The translations under genes were made by a program, and so were the position numbers. A DNA stretch of 12,920 nucleotides from contig LDAQ01000138.1 of the NCBI GenBank assembly GCA_001028025.1, positions 1-12,920 of the forward strand. The letters run 5' to 3'. Under the pieces are notes generated by a model. It saw only the letters and a list, made by a program, of their open reading frames with translations. It did not search any database and was not told the origin of the DNA. The first letter of the stretch is position 1; every line of letters begins with the position of its first letter. Of this stretch, positions 1 to 6,727 are shown piece after piece. Source of the stretch: Faecalicatena fissicatena (GTDB taxonomy: Bacteria; Bacillota; Clostridia; Lachnospirales; Lachnospiraceae).

Positions 1-106
1 AAAACTGCGGAAACTCAAGTCCCCTTCTTATTTACTTTTTTGTGCCGAGGTGTTAAACTGTTTTTGTATGTTTTACATATGATTTTACTGAAAGGACTTA
101 ATCACC
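1..106. other. Region upstream of tyrA
   Basis: T-rich sequence with no gene I can call. Frame 1 is open across it to a stop at 109-111, frame 2 closes near position 80 and frame 3 closes at 54-56, so the 3' end of a preceding gene could lie here, but none of the translations is recognisable. A TATGAT hexamer at 78-83 resembles a -10 box but lacks a good -35 at the right distance. The AAAGGA ribosome binding site of tyrA lies at about 91-96. Confidence 0.3.
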
Positions 107-1201
107 ATGACTAAAAAAATTGGTTTCATCGGCCTCGGCCTGATCGGTGGTTCTATCGCCAAGGCGATCCGGCAGTACTACCCTGACTATGAGCTTCTGG
201 CCTTTGACAAAAGTAAAGAGACACTGGCTCTTGCAGTCCAGGAAGGAACCATTCAGACTTCCTGTTCTTCCATTGATGAGAATTTCAGAGAGTGCAGTTA
301 CATTTTTCTCTGCGCTCCTATCGCTTATAATACTGCATATCTCACTCAGCTTAAGGAGTATATCCATCCGGGCTGCATCCTGACTGATGTGGGAAGCGTA
401 AAGACTTCTATTCATGAAGAGATTATCCGGCTGGGACTTGAAGATAATTTTATCGGCGGACACCCCATGGCAGGCTCTGAAAAAAGCGGATTCGTAAACT
501 CCAAGCCTGTGCTGATTGAGAATGCCTATTATATCCTGACCCCCTCAGCGAAAGTAAAAGAAGAAAAGGTTGCGGAATATAAAAGTTTTGTCGAGTCACT
601 GAAGGCGCTTCCTATTATACTGGACTATAAGGAACACGATTATATTACAGGGACGATCAGCCACCTTCCGCATATTATCGCATCCAGCCTGGTTAATTTT
701 GTCCGGGATACCGATACGGAGAATGAACTGATGAAGAACCTGGCTGCAGGTGGTTTTAAGGATATTACGCGAATCGCTTCTTCCTCCCCCGTCATGTGGC
801 AGCAGATCTGTCTCAAAAACCAGGAAAATATTTCCCGGATTCTGGGGGATTATATAGAAGTTCTAAAACGTGCAAAGGAATCCGTGGATGAAGGCGCTGA
901 AAAAGACCTGTATTCCCTGTTTGAATCTTCCAAGGATTATCGGGATTCCATGCCCAACAGCTCTGCCGGACCTATCAAGAAGCTCTTTGCCGTATACTGT
1001 GATATCATTGATGAGGCTGGAGGAATTGCCACTATTGCAACCATATTAGCCAGCAATAATATCAGCATTAAGAATATCGGCATCGTACATAACCGTGAAT
1101 TTGAAGAGGGCGTTCTGCGCATCGAATTCTACGATGAGAGTTCTTCCGCCAAAGCGGCCGAACTCCTGAAAAAATACCGCTATATCGTCTACGAAGTGTA
1201 A
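107..1201 (+). CDS. tyrA: Prephenate dehydrogenase with C-terminal ACT domain
   Basis: Oxidatively decarboxylates prephenate to 4-hydroxyphenylpyruvate with NAD(P)+, the committed step to tyrosine in the cytoplasm. The 364-residue protein opens with a Rossmann nucleotide-binding motif, GLGLIGGS at 9-16. It then carries the family signature GGHPMAGSE at 117-125, with the conserved His119, and SHLPH at 185-189 in the all-helical dehydrogenase domain. Residues from about 292 to the end (KKLFAVYCDI onward, with an EAGGIA turn) form an ACT domain, a ligand-binding module that in this family usually senses tyrosine, so feedback inhibition is inferred. The length is normal for the TyrA-ACT type, with no chorismate mutase fused. 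The ATG follows AAAGGA by about 10 nt. aroA follows after 28 bp, so the two are probably co-transcribed from upstream. Confidence 0.95.
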   Translation: MTKKIGFIGLGLIGGSIAKAIRQYYPDYELLAFDKSKETLALAVQEGTIQTSCSSIDENFRECSYIFLCAPIAYNTAYLTQLKEYIHPGCILTDVGSVKTSIHEEIIRLGLEDNFIGGHPMAGSEKSGFVNSKPVLIENAYYILTPSAKVKEEKVAEYKSFVESLKALPIILDYKEHDYITGTISHLPHIIASSLVNFVRDTDTENELMKNLAAGGFKDITRIASSSPVMWQQICLKNQENISRILGDYIEVLKRAKESVDEGAEKDLYSLFESSKDYRDSMPNSSAGPIKKLFAVYCDIIDEAGGIATIATILASNNISIKNIGIVHNREFEEGVLRIEFYDESSSAKAAELLKKYRYIVYEV

Positions 1202-1229
1202 GCTGCATAAGAGAAAGGATTATTAAGAA

Positions 1230-2522
1230 ATGGAATTAACTAATATTACAGGATTAAAAGGGGAAGTGAACATTCCAGGTGACAAATCCATCTCCCACCG
1301 CTGTGTTATGTTCGGCTCCATTGCGAAGGGAATAACCGAGATTCATAATTTTCTGGAAGGCGCCGATTGTCTGGCTACCATTGACTGCTTTCGGAAAATG
1401 GGAATTGATATTCAACAGTCTAAAGATACCATTACTGTACATGGAAAAGGCCTCCGCGGCCTGTCTGCCCCTAAAGAGATTCTGGATGTAGGAAACAGCG
1501 GTACAACAACACGGCTTATCTCGGGGATTCTGTCAGGACAGTCATTTGATTCCAAACTCTCCGGAGATGAATCGCTGAACTCCCGTCCCATGAAGCGGAT
1601 CATAGAACCACTGACCCTGATGGGGGCAAATATATCCAGCATCCTTCGCAACGGCTGCGCGCCGCTGTACATTACAAAAGGGGATCTCCACGGCATACAC
1701 TACGAATCTCCGGTTGCCTCGGCCCAGGTCAAATCATGCGTCCTGCTTGCCGGCCTGTATGCAGACAGTGAGACTGCCGTTACAGAGCCAATCCTGTCAC
1801 GCAACCACACCGAACTTATGCTTGCCGAATTCGGTGCAGATATTACCACAACACATGATCTTGACAGCACGAAAGCAACGGCATCCCTTCGTCCCTGTGA
1901 AGAATTATACGGCAGAAAGATAACAGTACCCGGGGACATTTCCTCTGCGGCATATTTCATCGCTGCCGGACTGCTTGTTCCGGATTCTGAGATCCTGATC
2001 AAAAACACCGGTATTAATCCGACGCGCGCTGGGATTCTGAAGGTATGTGAAGATATGGGCGGAGACATCACACTTTTGAACGAGCGTACCGAGGGCGGCG
2101 AGAAAATAGCCGACATCCTGGTACGCACGAGCCGTCTTCACGGAACCACTGTAGAAGGGGATATCATTCCGACACTAATTGATGAAATTCCGGTCATCTC
2201 AGTCATGGCTGCCATGGCGGAAGGAACTACTGTTATCCGCGATGCCGCTGAACTGAAAGTGAAAGAAACCGACAGAATCGAGACTGTCACAGATAATCTG
2301 AGAGCCATGGGGTGTGAAGTTACCCCAACATTTGACGGCATGATCATTGAAGGGGGAAAACCGCTTCACGGAGCCACGATTCATACACTTCTGGATCACA
2401 GAATTGCGATGGCGTTCAGTATTGCAGCCCTTGTCGCAGATGGCAATACAAATATACTGGACAGCCACTGCGTGGATGTATCTTATCCAACATTTTACGA
2501 TACCTTCGAACAATTACTGTAG
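1230..2522 (+). CDS. aroA: 3-phosphoshikimate 1-carboxyvinyltransferase (EPSP synthase), class II type
   Basis: Transfers the enolpyruvyl group of PEP to shikimate-3-phosphate, the penultimate step to chorismate. The 430-residue protein has the full two-domain length. Visible motifs are GDKSISHR at 17-24 (PEP/S3P binding), DVGNSGTTTR at 86-95, LSGDESLNSRPM at 110-121, LIDEIP at 316-321 with the active-site Asp318, and LKVKETDR at 342-349. The four short motifs used to define class II (glyphosate-tolerant) EPSP synthases all appear: GDKS, SAQVK at 164-168, RNHTE at 191-195 and NPTR at 263-266. Tolerance itself is only an inference. An AAAGGA ribosome binding site lies at 1214-1219. The gene sits 28 bp after tyrA, matching an aromatic operon, and converges on the folate operon. 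Confidence 0.96.
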   Translation: MELTNITGLKGEVNIPGDKSISHRCVMFGSIAKGITEIHNFLEGADCLATIDCFRKMGIDIQQSKDTITVHGKGLRGLSAPKEILDVGNSGTTTRLISGILSGQSFDSKLSGDESLNSRPMKRIIEPLTLMGANISSILRNGCAPLYITKGDLHGIHYESPVASAQVKSCVLLAGLYADSETAVTEPILSRNHTELMLAEFGADITTTHDLDSTKATASLRPCEELYGRKITVPGDISSAAYFIAAGLLVPDSEILIKNTGINPTRAGILKVCEDMGGDITLLNERTEGGEKIADILVRTSRLHGTTVEGDIIPTLIDEIPVISVMAAMAEGTTVIRDAAELKVKETDRIETVTDNLRAMGCEVTPTFDGMIIEGGKPLHGATIHTLLDHRIAMAFSIAALVADGNTNILDSHCVDVSYPTFYDTFEQLL

Positions 2523-2582
2523 TCCGATAAGTTGGCGCTGGCTGCAGATACCGCGGACGTCTGTTCCAATAAAAAACTTTTT
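2523..2582. other. Convergent intergenic gap between aroA and folBK
   Basis: Sixty bases separate the aroA stop from the folBK stop. At 2568-2587 lies an A/T-only inverted repeat (AATAAAAAA, 2-nt centre, TTTTTTATT) that overlaps the end of folBK. It gives a T-run on both strands, as expected at a bidirectional transcript end. I cannot find a GC-rich stem before either T-run, so a canonical intrinsic terminator is not supported. Confidence 0.3.
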
Positions 2583-3404
2583 TTATTCTGTCTGCTGAAT
2601 CTCCTCCAGCAGCTCCCGCACGGTCTTTCCGTTTCCTGGGTGGTGTTTGTAAGGCGCGATCTCATGCAGGGGCCTGAGGACAAAATCACGTTTATGCATC
2701 TCCACATGGGGAATGCACAGCGTTTCCGTTTCCATGATCAGGTCATCGTAGAAGATAATATCCAGATCCAGCGTCCTGGGTCCCCAGTGTATGATCCGCT
2801 CCCGGCCGGCATTTTGTTCGATCTTATGCAGCTCCTCCAGAAGTTCTGCCGGGGACAGCAGTGTCCTCAGTTCCAGGCAGCCGTTCAGGAAATCATCCTG
2901 CTCCGTCATGCCATAAGGCGGAGTAACAAGCCATGTGGACTTTCTGACCACCCGGCACCCCTCTGCGCCATCCAGCATTCTTACAGCGGTATTCAGATAT
3001 TCTTCCTTATCTCCCATATTAGAGCCCAGAGCAATGTATGCAGTGTGCCACTGCCTCACAATCTTAACAGAAACATATTCCACGGGAAGGCCCACGGGCG
3101 CCCACGGCTTTTTCACTTCCAGCTCTATCTTCTCCAGATGCGCTGTACTTTTCAGCAGCTCTTCCGCCAGACATTCTGCCGCCCGCTCAATCAATTTATA
3201 GGTATGCTTCCTCATATAGGAATTAATAAACTGGCTGACTTCCCCATAATGGATCGATGACGTCAGGTCATCCGTCTTACCGGCGCGTCTTGTGTCTGTA
3301 TACAGAACCGCTGAGATCAGGAACTTCTGCCCCAGCACATTTTCCTCCGGAAATACCCCGTGATTGGCAAATACCTCCAGGTTTTCTATTCTAATCTGAT
3401 CCAT
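2583..3404 (-). CDS. folBK: Bifunctional dihydroneopterin aldolase / HPPK (FolB-FolK fusion)
   Basis: Two consecutive folate enzymes on one 273-residue chain. Residues 1-117 are FolB, which cleaves 7,8-dihydroneopterin to 6-hydroxymethyl-dihydropterin. It shows the GVFPEEN segment at 16-22 with the conserved active-site Glu, and a late lysine in EVKKP at 96-100. Residues 121-273 are FolK, which pyrophosphorylates that product with ATP. It shows YIALGSNMGD at 123-132, the TPPYG loop at 161-165 and RTLDLDIIFYDD at 210-221, whose Asp213 and Asp215 correspond to the Mg-binding pair. The linker is only a few residues. It is the last gene of the operon and starts 11 bp after folP, preceded by a modest GAGGGA site. 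No frameshift is needed, so the fusion is real in this sequence. Confidence 0.95.
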   Translation of the reverse strand: MDQIRIENLEVFANHGVFPEENVLGQKFLISAVLYTDTRRAGKTDDLTSSIHYGEVSQFINSYMRKHTYKLIERAAECLAEELLKSTAHLEKIELEVKKPWAPVGLPVEYVSVKIVRQWHTAYIALGSNMGDKEEYLNTAVRMLDGAEGCRVVRKSTWLVTPPYGMTEQDDFLNGCLELRTLLSPAELLEELHKIEQNAGRERIIHWGPRTLDLDIIFYDDLIMETETLCIPHVEMHKRDFVLRPLHEIAPYKHHPGNGKTVRELLEEIQQTE

Positions 3405-3415
3405 ATTCCGTCCCT

Positions 3416-4231
3416 CTATATCTCATGTTCTCTCAGAATGGCTTCCGCCATCTGAATAACCCGTTTGTTCCCCTTTACATCGTGCACCCGCACAAATGCG
3501 CATCCACTCAATATTCCCAACACGGTCGTCACAAGAGTTCCCTCTTCCCGCTGGTCAGACGGCAAATCCAGTGTCAGGCCAATCACCGACTTTCTCGATG
3601 TCCCCAGCAAAATAGGATATTCCATGAATTTCAGCCGGTTCAGTTCTTTTATGATTTCCAGGTTCATCTCATACGTTTTTCCGAAACCAACTCCTGGATC
3701 AAGGATAATCTTATCTTTTGCAATACCAGCTCTTCTCGCAATGTCTACGCTCTTCTGCAGGTCCATCAGCACCTCCGGCAGGAAGTTTAAATATTCCGCT
3801 TTCTCCCGGTTGTGCATCAGACAGCAAGCTGCCTGATGCTCTGCAATCACCTCCGCCATCCTGTCGTCGTATTTAAGTCCCCATATATCATTAACAAGTG
3901 AGGCACCGGCCTGAAGTGCTGCCTCTGCTACGCTGCTTTTGTAAGTGTCTATAGAAACCGGAATATCAAACTCCCGATTCAGTTTTTCAATCACCGGCAC
4001 GACTCTCCCGATCTCTTCCTCCTCCGTGATCCTGACGTGCCCCGGGCGCGTTGACTCTCCGCCCACATCCAGGATGTCCGCACCGTCCTGCACCAGTTCC
4101 TGTGCATGGCGAATCGCCGCATCCAGATCATTGTATTTTCCTCCATCAGAAAAGGAATCCGGTGTTACATTCAGAATTCCCATGATGTATGTACGATGTT
4201 CTGTGTCAAACTCTCTGCTGCCTATTCTCAT
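3416..4231 (-). CDS. folP: Dihydropteroate synthase
   Basis: Condenses 6-hydroxymethyl-dihydropterin diphosphate with p-aminobenzoate to give dihydropteroate; this family is the target of sulfonamides. The 271-residue TIM-barrel protein carries all the family landmarks: GILNVTPDSFSDGG at 18-31, DVGGESTRPG at 55-64 (the mobile second loop), SIDTYK at 93-98, NDIWG at 114-118, LDPGVGFGKT at 177-186, GTSRKS at 210-215 and VRVHDV at 247-252. Length is normal. The start at 4231 lies 17 bp after the stop of the HD gene, with AAGGGA about 12 nt upstream. Its pterin substrate is made by the adjacent folBK product. I see no pabA or pabB here, so p-aminobenzoate must come from elsewhere. Confidence 0.96.
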   Translation of the reverse strand: MRIGSREFDTEHRTYIMGILNVTPDSFSDGGKYNDLDAAIRHAQELVQDGADILDVGGESTRPGHVRITEEEEIGRVVPVIEKLNREFDIPVSIDTYKSSVAEAALQAGASLVNDIWGLKYDDRMAEVIAEHQAACCLMHNREKAEYLNFLPEVLMDLQKSVDIARRAGIAKDKIILDPGVGFGKTYEMNLEIIKELNRLKFMEYPILLGTSRKSVIGLTLDLPSDQREEGTLVTTVLGILSGCAFVRVHDVKGNKRVIQMAEAILREHEI

Positions 4232-4248
4232 CTTTTATATCAGTCCCT

Positions 4249-4731
4249 TCACCATTTTATCTCTGTATTCTTTTTCTCACTGCTCCAGTTGCATTCCTTT
4301 TCCGCGGGACACGCATAGCATGCCCTGGATAGCTTGTCACTCTCATAAAGCAGCCTGCCAAGTACAGTCATATGATCGCTTCTCCGCCTGTGTTCCAGAA
4401 TTGCCTGCAGTATTATCTGCCTTTCTTCCATAGTAAATACATCCGCGCCTTCCAGTATCACTTCTGCCGCCTCTTTTCCGGCTATTTCATGCGGAATGCC
4501 TTCTTCATACTGACATGCCTTGCCGATATCATGCAGAATCGCCGCTGCATAGATGATCTCTTTTTTCAGTCCAAGTCTCTTCTCCAGGTTTTGGATGTAG
4601 GCAATCCGGGCCACATCCAGCAAATGCGGCATCTGGTGCCTGCAGAACTGCCGGTTTTGTTCGGCTTCTTCCAGCCTGCGGTACGATGTTAAATACAGCG
4701 GATGCTTTCTGATTAATTCTATTTCTTTCAT
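4249..4731 (-). CDS. HD-domain phosphohydrolase in the folate operon, Cys-rich C-terminus
   Basis: A 160-residue soluble protein with a complete HD metal-binding signature: His36, His67-Asp68 (in LHDIGK at 66-71), His81, His114 and Asp132. HD-superfamily proteins hydrolyse phosphate esters of nucleotides and similar compounds. A short tail after the domain carries Cys138, Cys141 and Cys147 (C-x2-C-x5-C), which looks metal-binding. The gene lies between folE (18 bp before) and folP (17 bp after), with GGGAG ahead of its ATG, so it is translated as part of the folate operon. No Nudix or alkaline-phosphatase-like gene is present to turn dihydroneopterin triphosphate into dihydroneopterin, and this is the only unassigned member of the operon. 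I therefore infer a pterin phosphatase role. An alternative is nucleotide housekeeping. The domain call is firm; the substrate is not. Confidence 0.85.
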   Translation of the reverse strand: MKEIELIRKHPLYLTSYRRLEEAEQNRQFCRHQMPHLLDVARIAYIQNLEKRLGLKKEIIYAAAILHDIGKACQYEEGIPHEIAGKEAAEVILEGADVFTMEERQIILQAILEHRRRSDHMTVLGRLLYESDKLSRACYACPAEKECNWSSEKKNTEIKW

Positions 4732-4749
4732 AAATCAAACTCCCGTCTG

Positions 4750-5304
4750 CTATCTGATCATCTGGAAAAACAGATTGGTCAGCTCCGGATTGTCCAGGAA
4801 TGCACCTCTCTTGACAATCGTCATGGTCTGGCTCCCCGGCTTTTTTATTCCACGCATTGTCATGCACATGTGCTCCGCCTCGATCATCACGAGTACGCCT
4901 CTGGGCTTCAAATGTTCCATCAGCGCATCCGCAATCTGCCCTGTCAGCTGCTCCTGAAGCTGAAGCCTTCTTGCAAATACTTCCACCGTTCTGGCCAGTT
5001 TGCTTAATCCCACTACCTTGCCGTCGGGAATATATGCAATATGCGCCTTCCCATAAAAGGGAAGAAGATGATGCTCACAAGTCGAATAAAAGGTAATATC
5101 CTTTTCTACCACGATTTCGTTATTATCTACGTGAAATGTCTTTTTCAAATGCACTGCAGCATCTTCATCCGTTCCGCCATATATTTCCCCGTACATCCGC
5201 GCGATACGGTCCGGAGTCTCCTTTAAGCCCTCTCTGCCGGTATCTTCCCCTATTCCTTCCAGAAGAAGCCTCACTGCCTGTTTTATCTTTTCCTGATCTA
5301 TCAT
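4750..5304 (-). CDS. folE: GTP cyclohydrolase I (type IA)
   Basis: Converts GTP to 7,8-dihydroneopterin triphosphate and formate, the entry step of folate synthesis. The 184-residue protein is the usual bacterial size. Zinc ligands are visible as Cys76 and His79 in STCEHHLLPF (74-83) and Cys147 in EHMCMTMRG (144-152), with the same spacing as E. coli C110/H113/C181. This identifies the zinc-dependent FolE1 rather than the FolE2 type. Also present are GLSKLAR at 99-105 and QEQLT at 117-121, typical substrate-pocket segments. Its ATG overlaps the folC stop by four bases (ATGA at 5301-5304), which indicates translational coupling. The HD gene follows after 18 bp and could act directly on the FolE product. 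Confidence 0.97.
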   Translation of the reverse strand: MIDQEKIKQAVRLLLEGIGEDTGREGLKETPDRIARMYGEIYGGTDEDAAVHLKKTFHVDNNEIVVEKDITFYSTCEHHLLPFYGKAHIAYIPDGKVVGLSKLARTVEVFARRLQLQEQLTGQIADALMEHLKPRGVLVMIEAEHMCMTMRGIKKPGSQTMTIVKRGAFLDNPELTNLFFQMIR

Positions 5305-6596
5305 ATCTTCTCTCCCATATCCTCAACCAGTTCCATAACCTGCCCCAGATAGGACAGAGAACCGAATGCCAGTATTACATCTTCTTTTTCGGCAGAAGCA
5401 CAGGCCTCCCTCACAGCCTGTTCTATCCCGCACACGGCTTTTACATCCGGGCAGTAAGGCTTCAATGCCTGCTCCAGTTCACCGGCTCCCAGAGTCCTGC
5501 CCGTATCCGGAAGTTCCACTGTGTATATCTTTTCGGCCAGAGGGCCCATAATTGACCCTATTTTCTCATATTCCTTATCCCGGAATACTCCCATAATGAA
5601 AATCAGACGTCTGCCCCGGAAATACTGTTCCACAGACTCCTGCAGCTTTAGAGCCGCCTCTTCATTGTGTGCGCCGTCAACGATTACCAGTGGCTCCCGG
5701 CTGATACAGGTCAGCCGCCCCGGCCAGACGGTCTTCTCAAATCCTGCCATCACGTCCCGCTTTGAGATCTCATATCCTCTGCTTCTCAGTGCCCTGATTA
5801 CGCCCAATACCGTCACTGCATTCGCAATCTGGTATCTGCCGGCCAGGAAAATCCTGATATTTTTCCAGTCCCGGTATGAAAATCTCTGCTCATCCCAGTT
5901 TTCTTCTATAATCTCAGCCTCCTCAGGATACAGAATGTACATCCTGCACTTCATCTCTTCCGCCTTCCGGCTGAGTACGTCCATCACTTCCGGCTTCTGC
6001 AGTGAAGTGACAACCGTGCAGCCTGGCTTTATAATCCCGGCTTTATTTGCTGCTATTTCTTCCAGAGTTTCTCCCAGGAATCCCATATGGTCTCTGCTGA
6101 TAGAGGAAAATACGGCAATTTCTGTATTTTTCACAATATTCGTAGCATCCAGCAGGCCTCCCAGTCCGGTTTCCAGAACTACAATATTGCATTTCCTTTT
6201 TCTGAAATACAAAAAAGCTACTGCCGTCTCTGCCTCAAAAACAGTGGGGCTGGCCTCACCTTTGGCTTCCATGCGTGCAATAGCTTTCTTAACTTCTTCC
6301 ACTAATTCTGCGAACTCATCTTCCGGTATCCACTCTCCGTCTATCTGAATCCGTTCCAAATAGGAAACCACTGTTGGTGATACATATCTGCCGGTTCTGT
6401 ACCCTGCCTCACTTAAAATTGTTGAAGTGTATGCAAGCACAGATCCCTTGCCATTCGTTCCTGCAATATGTATGAACTTCAGGTCATCCTGAGGATTCCC
6501 AAGCTCACGCAACAGACCTCGAATCGTATCCAAGCCAAGTACACTTCCGTATTTCGACACTTCGTCCAAATATACCCTTGCTTCTTTATAGGTCAC
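5301..6596 (-). CDS. folC: Folylpolyglutamate synthase / dihydrofolate synthase
   Basis: ATP-dependent ligase that adds glutamate to dihydropteroate and then builds the polyglutamate tail that keeps folates in the cell. The 431-residue protein shows the Mur-ligase-like layout: P-loop HIAGTNGKGS at 43-52, ETGLGGLLDATN at 142-153, DHMGFLG at 169-175, NKAGIIKPG at 184-192, WPGRL at 291-295 and DGAHN at 307-311 in the C-terminal domain. Translation starts at a GTG (6596). The start is supported by the family N-terminus (MTYKEARVYL); the only Shine-Dalgarno-like match is an AAAGGAAA slightly far upstream. It is the first gene of the folate operon, so the final pathway enzyme is encoded first. It overlaps folE by four bases. 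Confidence 0.95.
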   Translation of the reverse strand: MTYKEARVYLDEVSKYGSVLGLDTIRGLLRELGNPQDDLKFIHIAGTNGKGSVLAYTSTILSEAGYRTGRYVSPTVVSYLERIQIDGEWIPEDEFAELVEEVKKAIARMEAKGEASPTVFEAETAVAFLYFRKRKCNIVVLETGLGGLLDATNIVKNTEIAVFSSISRDHMGFLGETLEEIAANKAGIIKPGCTVVTSLQKPEVMDVLSRKAEEMKCRMYILYPEEAEIIEENWDEQRFSYRDWKNIRIFLAGRYQIANAVTVLGVIRALRSRGYEISKRDVMAGFEKTVWPGRLTCISREPLVIVDGAHNEEAALKLQESVEQYFRGRRLIFIMGVFRDKEYEKIGSIMGPLAEKIYTVELPDTGRTLGAGELEQALKPYCPDVKAVCGIEQAVREACASAEKEDVILAFGSLSYLGQVMELVEDMGEKI

Positions 6597-6631
6597 GTTT
6601 CCCGTTTCCTTTCCCTATATATATTATTGTA

Positions 6632-6653
6632 AGCAGTATTTCATACCACTGCT
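6632..6653 (-). promoter_or_regulatory. Inverted repeat over the predicted folC transcription start
   Basis: AGCAGT at 6632-6637 pairs with ACTGCT at 6648-6653. A second short repeat, GTAT...ATAC, is nested at 6636-6646. The repeat overlaps the start point predicted from the adjacent promoter, the usual place for a repressor site. It could equally be a weak leader hairpin. No known regulator motif is recognised. Confidence 0.3.
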
Positions 6654-6657
6654 GTCA

Positions 6658-6686
6658 ATCATAGCACTAAATGCATTTTATCACAA
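6658..6686 (-). promoter_or_regulatory. Promoter of the folate operon
   Basis: On the - strand, TTGTGA (6686-6681) and TATGAT (6663-6658) are separated by exactly 17 nt, and TGC directly precedes the -10, making an extended -10 element. Transcription would begin near 6651, giving a leader of about 55 nt before the folC GTG. That leader is too short for the known tetrahydrofolate riboswitch. Confidence 0.6.
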
Positions 6687-6727
6687 GAGAAAATTATCAT
6701 CCTTCCCCGCCGTTTTTTATGCCTTCC

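Noticed and set aside
2568..2587. Intrinsic terminator between aroA and folBK
   Set aside because: The inverted repeat is A/T only with a 2-nt centre, so it would not form a stable terminator hairpin; no GC stem precedes the T-run.
5521..6348. A 275-codon open frame on the + strand
   Set aside because: Antisense shadow of folC; low-complexity Ser/Arg-rich translation with no domain.
6626..6658. Perfect TTGACA (6658-6653) with TACAAT (6631-6626) as the folC promoter
   Set aside because: The spacer is 21 nt, too long; the overlapping TTGTGA-N17-TATGAT pair with an extended -10 is better.
6597..6727. Tetrahydrofolate riboswitch upstream of folC
   Set aside because: The predicted leader is about 55 nt and shows none of the long pseudoknotted structure of the known THF riboswitch; only a short 6-bp repeat is seen.
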